Below the pieces are notes generated by a model that saw only the letters and a program-made list of their open reading frames with translations, did not search any database and was not told the DNA's origin. This document shows positions 25,771 through 35,205 of a stretch of DNA of 37,506 bases, one piece after another. Source of the DNA: Fusobacteriota bacterium (GTDB lineage: Bacteria; Fusobacteriota; Fusobacteriia; Fusobacteriales; Fusobacteriaceae); contig JAEWEF010000091.1 in the NCBI GenBank assembly GCA_023389595.1, forward strand, positions 1 through 37,506. Reading direction: 5' to 3'. Position 1 is the first letter of the stretch. Each line of letters starts with the position of its first letter. The position numbers and the translations under genes were made by a program.

Positions 25771-26631
25771 ATGATAAATATTCATGAAAATTTAAATGGA
25801 ATAGAAAATTATTTTGATGATGAATTTCTAAATATTATATACACAGACATAAAAAAAACTAAGAACATAGATTTAGAATTCAATAGAAATATTAGCGAAG
25901 AAAATTTTACTGAAAACAATATAAATATTTTTAAGCTTGAAAATTATTTGATAGGATCTATTGGATACACGTCAACATTTTTAAAAGAAAACTCAATGCC
26001 TTTTAAAGAAGTAAGATTAATATCTAATGACTATAATGGGCTTAATCCTACATTTGAAATAATATATCTAAAACTTATACATAACGAAGGAAGGATAATT
26101 GGTTTACAAATAGCTAACAGAGCTAATATAAATGAAAGACTTGAAAAAGTTAAAGAATTGATTGAAAAGGATAACTCATTGAAATTGTTAGCTAAAGAAA
26201 AAATTTATGAAAATCAAGATGAATTTAATCCTGATATACTTAATATTGCTGCTTTAACTGCTCTTGATCAAGAGGTGAATTCTTCTGAAGATATTTTTCC
26301 AGAAAATTTAGAAAGTTTAGTTAAAAATAACGAATATATTTTAGATGTAAGAGAAGATTACGAATACGATAATGGTCACGTAAAAAATTCTATAAATATT
26401 CCACTAAGAGAATTATTTTACAGTCAAGAAGCTATACCTAAAGATAAAGAAGTTTACATTTATTGTAGATCTGGACATAGAAGTGCAGATGCTGTAAATT
26501 TTTTAAAAAGTTTAGGTTTTAAAAATGTTCACAATATAGCAGGAGGATTTATAGATATTTCATTTAATGAATTTAGAAAAAACAAAGGAGATTTAACAAA
26601 CAGCATCATAACAAAATACAATTTTGAATAG
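25771..26631 (+). CDS. Rhodanese protein carrying a CoA-disulfide-reductase dimerisation domain
   Basis: 286 aa. Residues about 50-168 resemble the dimerisation domain of CoA-disulfide reductase: IFKLENYLIGSIGYTSTF, then YLKLIHNEGRIIGLQIANRA at 99-118, then a segment with the D-x-LNIAAL pattern at 155-162. Residues 178-265 form a rhodanese domain with active-site Cys232 in YCRSGHRSADAV and DVREDYEYDNGHV upstream. In CoADR-Rhd enzymes these two domains follow an FAD/NADH domain of over 300 residues, which is absent here. The protein therefore probably handles sulfur (persulfide) without flavin. The ATG follows the AroB-Ppx stop directly, with AAAGG inside that gene. Confidence 0.8.
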   Translation: MINIHENLNGIENYFDDEFLNIIYTDIKKTKNIDLEFNRNISEENFTENNINIFKLENYLIGSIGYTSTFLKENSMPFKEVRLISNDYNGLNPTFEIIYLKLIHNEGRIIGLQIANRANINERLEKVKELIEKDNSLKLLAKEKIYENQDEFNPDILNIAALTALDQEVNSSEDIFPENLESLVKNNEYILDVREDYEYDNGHVKNSINIPLRELFYSQEAIPKDKEVYIYCRSGHRSADAVNFLKSLGFKNVHNIAGGFIDISFNEFRKNKGDLTNSIITKYNFE

Positions 26632-26639
26632 GAGATTTT

Positions 26640-27431
26640 ATGAAATTAATAGTTACTGATTTAGATGGAACATTATTGACAAACGATAAAAAAATAACTG
26701 ACTACACTAGAGAATCTTTGAAAAATTTTTATAATCAAGGAATAGAAATAGTTATAGCAACAGGTAGAGGATACTTTTCTACTAAAGATATAAAAAATAC
26801 AATAGGTATACCAATGTTTATGATTTGCAACAACGGAGCTAATATTTACGATAAAAATGAAAAAATTATACACAGTACAAAAATTTCAAAAGAAATAGTT
26901 AAAGAATTAGTAAAAGATTTTGAAAAATTTAAAGTCGATTATAGAATTTTTTACGGAATAAATTATTATTATCCTAAGTATGGAGTTGTAGATATAAAAA
27001 GAAGTGAATACAAAGGTAGTGTTATACAGGATATAAATGATTGTGAAGATTCAGAAAAAATTTTGGTAGTAGAAAGTAATAGAGAATTATTCGAAAAATT
27101 TAAAGATTATGCTGTAAAAAAATATGGAGATATTTTAGAAGTTGTTGCTTCATCACATGATTGTTTAGATTTTAATGCAAAAGGGTGTAATAAAAAGGAA
27201 GGTTTAGTTAAAGTACTTGAACACTATAATATATCTAGTGATGATATTATCGCTTTTGGCGATAGCGAGAATGATTATAAAATGTTAAAATATGTTGGAC
27301 ACGGAGTGGGAATGAAAGATAGTCACATTAGTAAAACTGATATAAAAAATGAGACTGAATTTACTAATAATTTTGATGGCGTAGTAAAATATTTAGAAAG
27401 TAGAATTAAGGGAAAAAATGAAAGATATTAA
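26640..27431 (+). CDS. Cof-type HAD hydrolase
   Basis: 263 aa HAD-superfamily phosphatase with a C2 cap. Motif I is TDLDGTLL at 6-13 (nucleophile and acid/base Asp), motif II VIATGRG, and motif IV GDSENDYKML near the C-terminus. Members remove phosphate from sugar phosphates, flavin mononucleotide or PLP; the substrate cannot be read from sequence. The stop overlaps the next gene by 14 nt. The ribosome site is TAGGAGA. Confidence 0.9.
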   Translation: MKLIVTDLDGTLLTNDKKITDYTRESLKNFYNQGIEIVIATGRGYFSTKDIKNTIGIPMFMICNNGANIYDKNEKIIHSTKISKEIVKELVKDFEKFKVDYRIFYGINYYYPKYGVVDIKRSEYKGSVIQDINDCEDSEKILVVESNRELFEKFKDYAVKKYGDILEVVASSHDCLDFNAKGCNKKEGLVKVLEHYNISSDDIIAFGDSENDYKMLKYVGHGVGMKDSHISKTDIKNETEFTNNFDGVVKYLESRIKGKNERY

Positions 27432-28200
27432 AGAAATAGAATTAAGTATAAGAAAAAAATATGGGAAAACTATATGGAGAAAATTTGTTAAAGCAATAAA
27501 CGATTTTAATTTAATAGAAGATGGCGATAGAATTGCTGTAGGAGTTTCTGGAGGTAAGGATAGTTTATTGTTGTGCAAACTATTTCAAGAGTTAAAAAAA
27601 GATAGAACGAAAAATTTTGAAGTAAGATTTATTTCAATGAATCCAGGATTTGAAGCAATAGATATAAATAAATTTAGAGAAAATTTAAAAGATCTAGACA
27701 TAGACTGTGAAATATTTGATGCTAATGTCTGGCAGGTAGCTTTTGATCAAGATCCAGAGAGTCCTTGTTTTTTATGTGCAAAAATGAGAAGAGGAGTTTT
27801 ATATAATAAAATAGATGAACTTGGATTTAATAAATTAGCTTTAGGACATCATTTTGATGACGTGATAGAAACGACAATGATTAATTTATTTTATGCAAGC
27901 ACAGTAAAAACTATGTTACCTAAAGTAAATTCAACAAGTGGAAATCTACAAATTATTAGACCTTTAGTATACGTTAGAGAAAAAGATATAAAATCTTTTA
28001 TGTCTTCAAACGAAATAGAAGCCATGTCTTGTGGATGTCCAGTTGAATCAAATAAAACTGATTCTAAAAGAAAAGAAATAAAAATAATGCTAGAAAATTT
28101 AGAAAAATCTAATCCTAACATAAAAAAAAGTATTTTTCATGCTTTAAGAAATGTTAATTTAAGTTATGTTATGGGTTATACAGAAGGAAATAAAAAATAG
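27418..28200 (+). CDS. TtcA-family PP-loop tRNA thiolase, copy 1
   Basis: 260 aa. PP-loop GVSGGKDSLLL at about 41-51. The iron-sulfur Cys pair lies in PCFLCAKMRRG, GHHFDDVIET follows, and the late Cys pair is in MSCGCPVES. TtcA makes 2-thiocytidine at position 32 of tRNA using a [4Fe-4S] cluster held by three Cys, all of which have candidates here. It is followed after 2 nt by a second member of the family. The start overlaps the HAD gene, with AAGGGA as ribosome site. Confidence 0.85.
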   Translation: MKDIKEIELSIRKKYGKTIWRKFVKAINDFNLIEDGDRIAVGVSGGKDSLLLCKLFQELKKDRTKNFEVRFISMNPGFEAIDINKFRENLKDLDIDCEIFDANVWQVAFDQDPESPCFLCAKMRRGVLYNKIDELGFNKLALGHHFDDVIETTMINLFYASTVKTMLPKVNSTSGNLQIIRPLVYVREKDIKSFMSSNEIEAMSCGCPVESNKTDSKRKEIKIMLENLEKSNPNIKKSIFHALRNVNLSYVMGYTEGNKK

Positions 28201-28202
28201 TT

Positions 28203-28946
28203 ATGGAGAAAAAAGAAATTTTAAAGTATATAGAAGGTAAAAATTTTAAAAAAAGTATATGGACACCTATTGGGAAAGCTGCTTATCAATATAATATGAT
28301 TGAAGCCGGAGATAGAATTGCAGTTGGTATATCTGGTGGAAAAGATAGTTTAACGGTTTTGAACGCTCTAATAAGAATTAAACTTATAAGTAATTTAAAT
28401 TTTGAAATAATACCTATACATATACAACCTAATACAGATAAAAATTCTTATGAAAAAATTTCTGAATATTGCAAAAGCCTTGGTTTAGAACTTAAAATAA
28501 TACACACCAATTTAGAAGAAATTCTTTTTGGTGAAGAAAAAGTTAAAAATCCTTGTTTTTTATGTGGAAGAATTAGGAGAGGTATACTTTACAAGTTTAT
28601 GCTAAAAGAAAAAATTAATAAATTAGCTTTAGGGCACCATAAGGATGATATAATAGAAACTTTTTTAATGAACGTATTTTATCAAGGAAATATGAAGATG
28701 ATGAAACCATATTACATTTCTGAAGAATATTCAGTTGCTGTTATAAGACCTCTCGCTTATGTTGAAGAAAAAGATATTATTAGTTATGTAAAAAAACTGA
28801 ATTTACCCGCAACAAAATCTGATTGTCCATATGAAAGCAGTGAAGATTCAAAAAGATTAAGAGTAAAAAATATAATAAGTGATTTATCAAAAGAAAATCC
28901 AAACATAAGAAGTGTTATGTTAAATAGTATAAAGCACTTATTGTAA
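28203..28946 (+). CDS. TtcA-family PP-loop tRNA thiolase, copy 2
   Basis: 247 aa paralogue of the gene just upstream. It has GISGGKDSLTV, PCFLCGRIRRG, GHHKDDIIET and a single late Cys in KSDCPYES, where copy 1 has CGCP. Both copies share the N-terminal KxIW-x-(K/P)-AI/AAY-FN/YN-MIEAGDRIAVG block, so they arose by tandem duplication or diverged early. A second tRNA target, or a heteromeric enzyme with copy 1, are both possible. Its own ribosome site is weak, so it is probably translated with copy 1. Confidence 0.83.
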   Translation: MEKKEILKYIEGKNFKKSIWTPIGKAAYQYNMIEAGDRIAVGISGGKDSLTVLNALIRIKLISNLNFEIIPIHIQPNTDKNSYEKISEYCKSLGLELKIIHTNLEEILFGEEKVKNPCFLCGRIRRGILYKFMLKEKINKLALGHHKDDIIETFLMNVFYQGNMKMMKPYYISEEYSVAVIRPLAYVEEKDIISYVKKLNLPATKSDCPYESSEDSKRLRVKNIISDLSKENPNIRSVMLNSIKHLL

Positions 28947-28982
28947 ATATTATAAATAAAATTTTTACAATTAGGAGGTAGA

Positions 28983-31442
28983 ATGGTTTTAATTGAAAAC
29001 AGAAATAAAGAAGCATGTGTGATAGACGATAAAGTGATAACTTACGGAGAATTAATAAAAAATATTAAGCAACTATCATCTATTGTTGATATTAAAGAAA
29101 ATTCTCACGTTATGATTTTTATGGAAAATAGAGTTGAATATGTGTATTCAATATTTGCAACTTTTGATAAAAAAGCGGTAAATGTTTGTATAGATTCAAG
29201 TGCCAATTTTGACGAGTTATATTATTTTGTTGAAAATTCAGATTCTGAACTAATATTTACTTCAAATGCTAATATTTCTTTAACAAAAAGCGTAGTTGAA
29301 AAACTAAATAAAGACATTAAAATTATTAATGTTGATGAAATTAAATTTGGTAATTTCGAATATGATGGAGAATTAAAAATAGAAATAGATGATGTGTATA
29401 GAACAGCATTTATATTATACACTTCTGGTACAACTGGAAATCCTAAAGGAGTAATGTTAACTTTTGATAACATTCTTTTTAATATAGAAGCTCTTGATAA
29501 ATATAAAATGTTTGAAGAGGTTGATAAATTTATTGTTCTATTACCACTTCATCACACATTTCCACTATTAGGAACGGTTTTTGTGCCTATATATGTTGGA
29601 GCAACATTAGTTTTTCTTAAAGATTTTTCTTCACAAGCTATAATGGATACGATGAAAAAACATAAGGTTACAATCATGGTTGGTGTTCCTAAAATTTGGG
29701 AATTAATACACAAAAAAATAAAAGAAAAAGTAGAGAGTAAATTTATAACTAGATCTATTTATAAAATAGCAAAAAAAATAAATAATTTTTCTTTAAATAA
29801 AATTATATTTAAAAAGGTTGGAGAACAATTTGGTGGAAATGTAAAATATTTCGTTTCAGGTGGTTCTAAATTAATACCAGAAGTAGCAGAAGATTTTTAC
29901 ACTTTTGGAATTAAGATATGTGACGGATACGGACTTACAGAAATGGCACCTATGATATCATTTACGCCACAAAATCATATTGTTCCTGGATCTTCAGGAA
30001 AAATTTTACCAAATTTAGAAGTTAAAATTTTAGAAGATGGAGAAATATTAGCAAAAGGTAGAAATGTAATGAAGGGTTATTATAAAAATCCTGAAGCAAC
30101 ATCTCAAATGATAGATTCGGATGGATATTTACATACTGGTGATTTAGGTTATATAAAAGATGATTTTTTATTTATAAATGGTAGAAAAAAAGAAATGATA
30201 GTTTTATCTAATGGTAAAAATATAAACCCAGTAGAAATTGAAAATAAAATATTGGTAGATACCAATTTAATAAAAGAAATAGCTGTAACAGATATTAATT
30301 CTGTTTTAACAGCTGTTGTATATCCTGATTTTCAAAAAATGCTTGATGAAAAAATAGTAAATATAAAAGAGGCTATAAAGTGGAAAGTTATAGATAAGTA
30401 TAATAGAAATGTACCAGATTATAAAAAAATACTTGATATATGTATAGTCAAAAATGAATTACCAAAAACTAAAATAGGAAAAATAAGAAGATTTTTATTG
30501 AAAGATTTTATAAAATCTATTTTAGAAGAAGAAGTAGAAATTGAAGAACCAAAATACGAAGAATATTCTATAATAAAAGATTATTTGTATAATTTAAAAG
30601 GAAGAAAAATAAATCCAAAGGCTCACATAGAACTTGATTTAGGAATGGATTCTTTAGATATGGTAGAATTTTTAGGTTTCATTAACGAAAAATTTGGCAT
30701 AATGGATAATGAACTTATAATAAAATATCCTACTGTTGAAGAATTAACAAATTATTTAAGAGAAAACAAAAAAGATGTTGATGAAAATATTAAAATTGAA
30801 ACAAATAATTTAGATAACATAGAAATTCCAAGTGGGAATCTTTTAAGTAAAATATTTAAACCTTTATTATTCGTTATTTTAAAATTATATTTTAGATTAG
30901 ATGTAAAAAATAAAAACGAAACTAAAAATAATCCCGTAATATATGTTGGAAATCATCAAAGTTATATTGATGCTCCAATATTAAACTACACTTTAAAATC
31001 TTCTGATTTATCTAACACCTATTATATAGCAAAAATAGATCATTTTAGATCTGGATTAATGAAATTTATTGCTAAATATTCAAATGTTGTCGTTATAGAT
31101 CCTACAAAAGATGTATCAGCATATTTAAAAACTTGTTATAAATTATTAAATGAAAATAAAAATATTGTAATTTTTCCTGAGGGGGCAAGAACTAGAGACG
31201 GTAAATTAGGTGAATTTAAAAAGAGTTTTGCTCTAATAGCTAAAGAGTTGAATATCAATATAAAACCTTTTGTAATAGATGGAGCATACGATGCTTTTCC
31301 AATTGATACTAAAATACCTAGACCTAAAAAAATTAGTATAGAATTTTTAGATGAAATTAAAGTTGAAAATCTTGAGGTAGAGGAAATATTAAAAATAACA
31401 AGGGAAAAAATATTAGATAAACTTAAAGAAGAAAAAGAATAA
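28983..31442 (+). CDS. Acyl-AMP ligase-ACP-PlsC acyltransferase fusion
   Basis: 819 aa with three parts. Residues 1-520 are an AMP-forming acyl ligase: LYTSGTTGNPKGVML near 146-160, DGYGLTEMAP near 315, YLHTGDLGY near 384 and PKTKIGKIRR near 495. Residues about 530-610 are an acyl-carrier domain with LDLGMDSLDMVEF; Ser near 556 would carry phosphopantetheine. Residues about 640-819 are a PlsC-type acyltransferase with VGNHQSYIDAP (H-x4-D) and IFPEGARTRDG. The chain can activate a free fatty acid, load its own ACP and place the acyl group on (lyso)phospholipid. It is analogous to Aas but in reverse domain order with a built-in ACP. TTAGGAGGT precedes the ATG. Confidence 0.9.
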   Translation: MVLIENRNKEACVIDDKVITYGELIKNIKQLSSIVDIKENSHVMIFMENRVEYVYSIFATFDKKAVNVCIDSSANFDELYYFVENSDSELIFTSNANISLTKSVVEKLNKDIKIINVDEIKFGNFEYDGELKIEIDDVYRTAFILYTSGTTGNPKGVMLTFDNILFNIEALDKYKMFEEVDKFIVLLPLHHTFPLLGTVFVPIYVGATLVFLKDFSSQAIMDTMKKHKVTIMVGVPKIWELIHKKIKEKVESKFITRSIYKIAKKINNFSLNKIIFKKVGEQFGGNVKYFVSGGSKLIPEVAEDFYTFGIKICDGYGLTEMAPMISFTPQNHIVPGSSGKILPNLEVKILEDGEILAKGRNVMKGYYKNPEATSQMIDSDGYLHTGDLGYIKDDFLFINGRKKEMIVLSNGKNINPVEIENKILVDTNLIKEIAVTDINSVLTAVVYPDFQKMLDEKIVNIKEAIKWKVIDKYNRNVPDYKKILDICIVKNELPKTKIGKIRRFLLKDFIKSILEEEVEIEEPKYEEYSIIKDYLYNLKGRKINPKAHIELDLGMDSLDMVEFLGFINEKFGIMDNELIIKYPTVEELTNYLRENKKDVDENIKIETNNLDNIEIPSGNLLSKIFKPLLFVILKLYFRLDVKNKNETKNNPVIYVGNHQSYIDAPILNYTLKSSDLSNTYYIAKIDHFRSGLMKFIAKYSNVVVIDPTKDVSAYLKTCYKLLNENKNIVIFPEGARTRDGKLGEFKKSFALIAKELNINIKPFVIDGAYDAFPIDTKIPRPKKISIEFLDEIKVENLEVEEILKITREKILDKLKEEKE

Positions 31443-31472
31443 AAAAAACTGCACAAAATTGTGCAGTTTTTT
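31443..31472. terminator. Bidirectional intrinsic terminator
   Basis: Inverted repeat A6-CTGCACAA / TTGTGCAG-T6 lies directly after the acyltransferase stop and before the stop of the convergent YwaF-like gene. Confidence 0.92.
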
Positions 31473-31481
31473 ATTTATAAA

Positions 31482-32192
31482 TTAAATTAAGAAACGCTTT
31501 ACTATTTTAAGTATTAAGTGAGCTATAAATATTATTATCAATATTAATATAGAAGCAGTTATAGAATAGACATAGCTAGGATAGTTTGCAAATAATTGTG
31601 GAAATAGAGGAGATTGATTTATGCAGTTATAATTTCCATCATATTTTATATTAACGAAATAAGAAATAATATTTACAACTAAAGCAAAAATCATTGCTCT
31701 TAAACAATTTTTAATACTTATTATTTTAGAATTTTCCTTTAAAACTAATATAGTTGCAAAAAGTAAAAATAAATGGCCTATAAAAAAAGTAAAATATGTA
31801 AAATGTGGAAATTTAAACATATCTAGTGTAGGATAGAAAAAAGCTGAAATAGGACCAAAAAATCCTATATAAAGTAATTCTTTATAGAAGAATTTTTTGT
31901 CAAATAAAAAATTAATAGTATATAAAATTATAGAAATTCTACAAAAATACAATGGTAGGCTTTCTTTCATTCCAGTATATCCAGTTATAAAATACCAAGA
32001 ATAGAAAATAACATTATAGAACAAAAAAAATGTTCCGATAATTTTTTTCCATTTATAAATATTTTTTATTTTTTTTGCAAATAGTATGAAAGCAACCAAT
32101 ATAAGTATAATAAAAAATAAATGTAATCCACTAAAATTTATAAAACTAAGACCGTCATTAGTAGTTCTAAAAAAATATTTTATTTCTTCCAT
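31482..32192 (-). CDS. YwaF/TIGR02206-like integral membrane protein
   Basis: 236 aa from ATG at complement 32190-32192, with GAGGA 7 nt upstream. An in-frame TTG four codons earlier overlaps that ribosome site and is rejected. There are six to seven hydrophobic spans. ESLPLYFCRISIIL, GFFGPISAFFYPTL and PHFTYFTFFIGH are the family landmarks, with conserved aromatic-histidine residues in the membrane. The function of the family is unknown. The gene stands alone with its own promoter and shares the terminator with the convergent acyl ligase gene. Confidence 0.8.
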   Translation of the reverse strand: MEEIKYFFRTTNDGLSFINFSGLHLFFIILILVAFILFAKKIKNIYKWKKIIGTFFLFYNVIFYSWYFITGYTGMKESLPLYFCRISIILYTINFLFDKKFFYKELLYIGFFGPISAFFYPTLDMFKFPHFTYFTFFIGHLFLLFATILVLKENSKIISIKNCLRAMIFALVVNIISYFVNIKYDGNYNCINQSPLFPQLFANYPSYVYSITASILILIIIFIAHLILKIVKRFLI

Positions 32193-32221
32193 TTTTTTCC
32201 TCAAGTGTTTTTTTTTATTCT

Positions 32222-32230
32222 ATTATACCA
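32222..32230 (-). promoter_or_regulatory. Extended -10 promoter for the YwaF-like gene
   Basis: The minus strand reads TGG-TATAAT, about 30 nt before the start codon. No clear -35 is seen. Confidence 0.6.
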
Positions 32231-32275
32231 TAAAATAAAAATATTAAGCTATAGTTTATTGAAATTAGTATTTTA

Positions 32276-32284
32276 TGATATAAT
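32276..32284 (+). promoter_or_regulatory. Extended -10 promoter for typA
   Basis: TGA-TATAAT ends 32 nt before the typA ATG. A TTGAAA at 32259-32264 is only 14 bp away, too close for a standard -35. Confidence 0.6.
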
Positions 32285-32316
32285 TAGAATAAATAAATTA
32301 TATTAGGTGAAATTTA

Positions 32317-34131
32317 ATGAAAATAAAAAATATTGCTATTATAGCTCACGTTGATCATGGAAAAACAACTTTAGTTGATTGTTTATTAAGACAAGGTGGA
32401 GTATTTAAAACTCACGAATTAGATAAAATAGAAGAAAGAATTATGGATTCTAATGATATAGAAAGAGAAAGAGGCATAACAATTTTTTCTAAAAATGCTT
32501 CCGTAAATTACAAAGATTATAAAATTAATATCGTGGATACACCTGGTCATGCTGATTTTGGTGGAGAAGTTCAAAGAATAATGAAAATGGTGGATTCCGT
32601 TCTTTTACTTGTTGATGCTTTTGAAGGTCCTATGCCACAAACTAAATATGTTTTGAAAAAAGCTTTAGAAGAAGGACATAGACCGATAGTTGTAATAAAT
32701 AAAGTTGATAAACCAAATTCTAGACCTGAAGATGTTTTGTATATGGTATATGACTTATTTATTGAACTTAACGCAAATGATTATCAATTAGATTTTCCAG
32801 TTGTGTATGCTTCTGGTAAATCTGGATTTGCAACAAGGGATCTTAATAACAACAAAAAAGATATGAAAGATTTATTTGAAACAATTTTAGAATATGTTGA
32901 TGATCCTGACGGAGATGTTAACAATCCAACACAATTTTTAATAACAAATATTGCTAATGATAATTATGTAGGTAAATTAGCAGTTGGTAGAATACATAAT
33001 GGAATAATTAAAAAAAATCAGGAATTAATTTTAATAAAAAGAAACGGAGAAAAAATAAAATCTAAAGTAACTTTTTTATATGGATATGAAGGATTAAAAA
33101 GAGTAGAAATAAGCGAAGCGTTTGCAGGTGATATAGTTAGTCTTGCTGGTATAGATGAGATAGATATAGGTGAAACTCTAGCGGATGTTGAAAATCCAAT
33201 AGGATTACCTTTAATAGATATAGACGAACCAACAATTTCGATGAATTTTATAGTTAATGATTCGTCATTTGCGGGTAAAGAAGGTAAATTTGTAACTTCT
33301 AGACACATATGGGAAAGATTAAAGAAGGAAGTTGAAACTAATGTTAGTATGAGAGTAGAAGCGACTGATTCACCAGATTGTTTTGTTGTTAAAGGTAGGG
33401 GAGAACTACAACTTTCAATATTACTTGAAAATATGAGAAGAGAAGGATTTGAGGTTCAAGTATCTAAACCAACAGTTCTTATGAAAGAAATTGACGGAAT
33501 TAAAATGGAGCCAATAGAGCTAGCAATAATAGATGTTGATGATAATTATACAGGAGTAGTAATTGAAAAAATGGGAATTAGAAAATCTGAAATGATTTCT
33601 ATGACTCAAAGTAATGACGGATATACAAGATTGGAATTTAAGGTACCAGCAAGAGGGTTAATAGGTTTTAGAAATGAATTTTTGACAGATACAAAAGGAA
33701 CTGGAATAATTAATCATTCTTTTTTTGATTATGAACCTTACAAAGGAGAAATACCAACAAGAAGCCGTGGTGTTATGATAGCAAGTGAATCTGGAGTAAC
33801 AGTTCCTTATGCATTAAATAGCTTGCAAGATAGAGGAACTCTATTTTTAGATCCAGGCGTTCCAGTATATGAAGGAATGATAGTAGGAGAACATAGCAGA
33901 GAGAACGATTTAGTTGTTAATGTATGTAAAACAAAAAGACTTACAAATATGAGAGCCGCAGGAAGTGATGATGCTGTTAGGTTGTCTACACCAAGAAAAT
34001 TTACTTTAGAGCAGGCACTAGATTATATAGCAGATGATGAACTAGTTGAAGTTACACCTAAAAATATCAGACTTAGAAAAAAAATATTGAAAGAAGGTCT
34101 TAGAAGGAAAGCAAATAACAGCGATGTATAG
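32317..34131 (+). CDS. typA: Ribosome-associated GTPase TypA/BipA
   Basis: 604 aa, full length. GTPase motifs: G1 AHVDHGKTT at about 10-18, G2 RERGITIF, G3 DTPGHADFGG and G4 NKVDK. The EF-G-like domains and the TypA-specific C-terminus (PARGLIGFRNEFLTDTKGTG, in two parts) follow. TypA binds the ribosome at the EF-G site and supports 50S assembly and stress or cold growth. AGGTGA precedes the ATG. It leads a three-gene run with alr and popT; alr starts 9 nt after its stop. Confidence 0.96.
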   Translation: MKIKNIAIIAHVDHGKTTLVDCLLRQGGVFKTHELDKIEERIMDSNDIERERGITIFSKNASVNYKDYKINIVDTPGHADFGGEVQRIMKMVDSVLLLVDAFEGPMPQTKYVLKKALEEGHRPIVVINKVDKPNSRPEDVLYMVYDLFIELNANDYQLDFPVVYASGKSGFATRDLNNNKKDMKDLFETILEYVDDPDGDVNNPTQFLITNIANDNYVGKLAVGRIHNGIIKKNQELILIKRNGEKIKSKVTFLYGYEGLKRVEISEAFAGDIVSLAGIDEIDIGETLADVENPIGLPLIDIDEPTISMNFIVNDSSFAGKEGKFVTSRHIWERLKKEVETNVSMRVEATDSPDCFVVKGRGELQLSILLENMRREGFEVQVSKPTVLMKEIDGIKMEPIELAIIDVDDNYTGVVIEKMGIRKSEMISMTQSNDGYTRLEFKVPARGLIGFRNEFLTDTKGTGIINHSFFDYEPYKGEIPTRSRGVMIASESGVTVPYALNSLQDRGTLFLDPGVPVYEGMIVGEHSRENDLVVNVCKTKRLTNMRAAGSDDAVRLSTPRKFTLEQALDYIADDELVEVTPKNIRLRKKILKEGLRRKANNSDV

Positions 34132-34140
34132 GAGATGTTT

Positions 34141-35205
34141 ATGAATAAAAATTCATTTTATTTAGAAATTGATACTAAAGCACTTTCTCATAATATAGAG
34201 TATTTGAGAAAAATAAAAAATAAAAATATACTACCTGTAATAAAAGCAAATGCATATGGACATGGATATGAAATTATTTTAGAAGAACTTTTAAATAATA
34301 ATATTAAAAATGTGGCAGTAGCTAGGTTATCTGAAGCCTCATTAATTCTTAATTTTAATACAGATATAAAAATTTTAGTTTTTGAAGATATAGAAGATTT
34401 GTCTATAGTAAAAAATAATAAAAATATTATTATGGAAATAAATTCAATTTCAAAATTGAAAGATGCTATTTCATATGGAATACCTACTGAACAAATGAGT
34501 ATAAAAATCGATTTAGGATATGCTAGAAATGGAATAAAAGAAAATGAATTTAAAGATTTAAAAAATATTATTTTATATAACGACTTTAAATTTCAAGGTA
34601 TACATTCTCATATTTTTTCATCTAATTATTACGACGGATTGAAAAATATAAAAATTTTCTCAGATTTTATCGAGGAATGCGGTAGAAATAAATTTGAATG
34701 TATTCATATACAAAATACAGCTGCAACATATAATTATGACTGCGAAGTTGTTACACATGTTAGAGTCGGAACTGCTATGTATGGAATTCAGGAACCCGGT
34801 TATTATGATAGAAATATAATAAGAGTCGGAACTTTTTTAGGGGCTGTTGATAGCATAAAAAATATAGAAGATTTAAAATATATAGGTTATGAATTAAAAG
34901 AAAATCTAGAATTTAGTTTTCAAGCAAAAAAAATTGCTAAAATAAAAATCGGATATGCAGACGGATTTATAAAACGAAACGAAAATACATATTGTTTGAT
35001 AAAAAACAAAGAGTATAAAATTTTACATATAACTATGGATACTTCTTTCGTAGAAATAGATGATAGAGTTGAAGTTGACGATATTGTTGAAATATATCAC
35101 AAACCAGAAAATTTAAAAGATAAAGTTGGATTACATATTTATGAATTATTGACCTTAATTTCTCCAATTAGAGTTTATAGAATTAAGAAAGGAGAAATAT
35201 GTTAA
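34141..35205 (+). CDS. alr: Alanine racemase
   Basis: 354 aa from ATG 34141, 6 nt after AGGAG; the ATG at 34135 abuts the ribosome site. PLP Lys is in LPVIKANAYGHGYE near residue 36. IDLGYARNGI and HVRVGTAMYGI follow, and IGYADGFIKRN lies in the C-terminal beta domain that contributes the second catalytic residue. It makes D-alanine for peptidoglycan. Its last 7 nt overlap the PopT gene, so D-alanine supply and lipid-carrier recycling are co-expressed. Confidence 0.94.
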   Translation: MNKNSFYLEIDTKALSHNIEYLRKIKNKNILPVIKANAYGHGYEIILEELLNNNIKNVAVARLSEASLILNFNTDIKILVFEDIEDLSIVKNNKNIIMEINSISKLKDAISYGIPTEQMSIKIDLGYARNGIKENEFKDLKNIILYNDFKFQGIHSHIFSSNYYDGLKNIKIFSDFIEECGRNKFECIHIQNTAATYNYDCEVVTHVRVGTAMYGIQEPGYYDRNIIRVGTFLGAVDSIKNIEDLKYIGYELKENLEFSFQAKKIAKIKIGYADGFIKRNENTYCLIKNKEYKILHITMDTSFVEIDDRVEVDDIVEIYHKPENLKDKVGLHIYELLTLISPIRVYRIKKGEIC

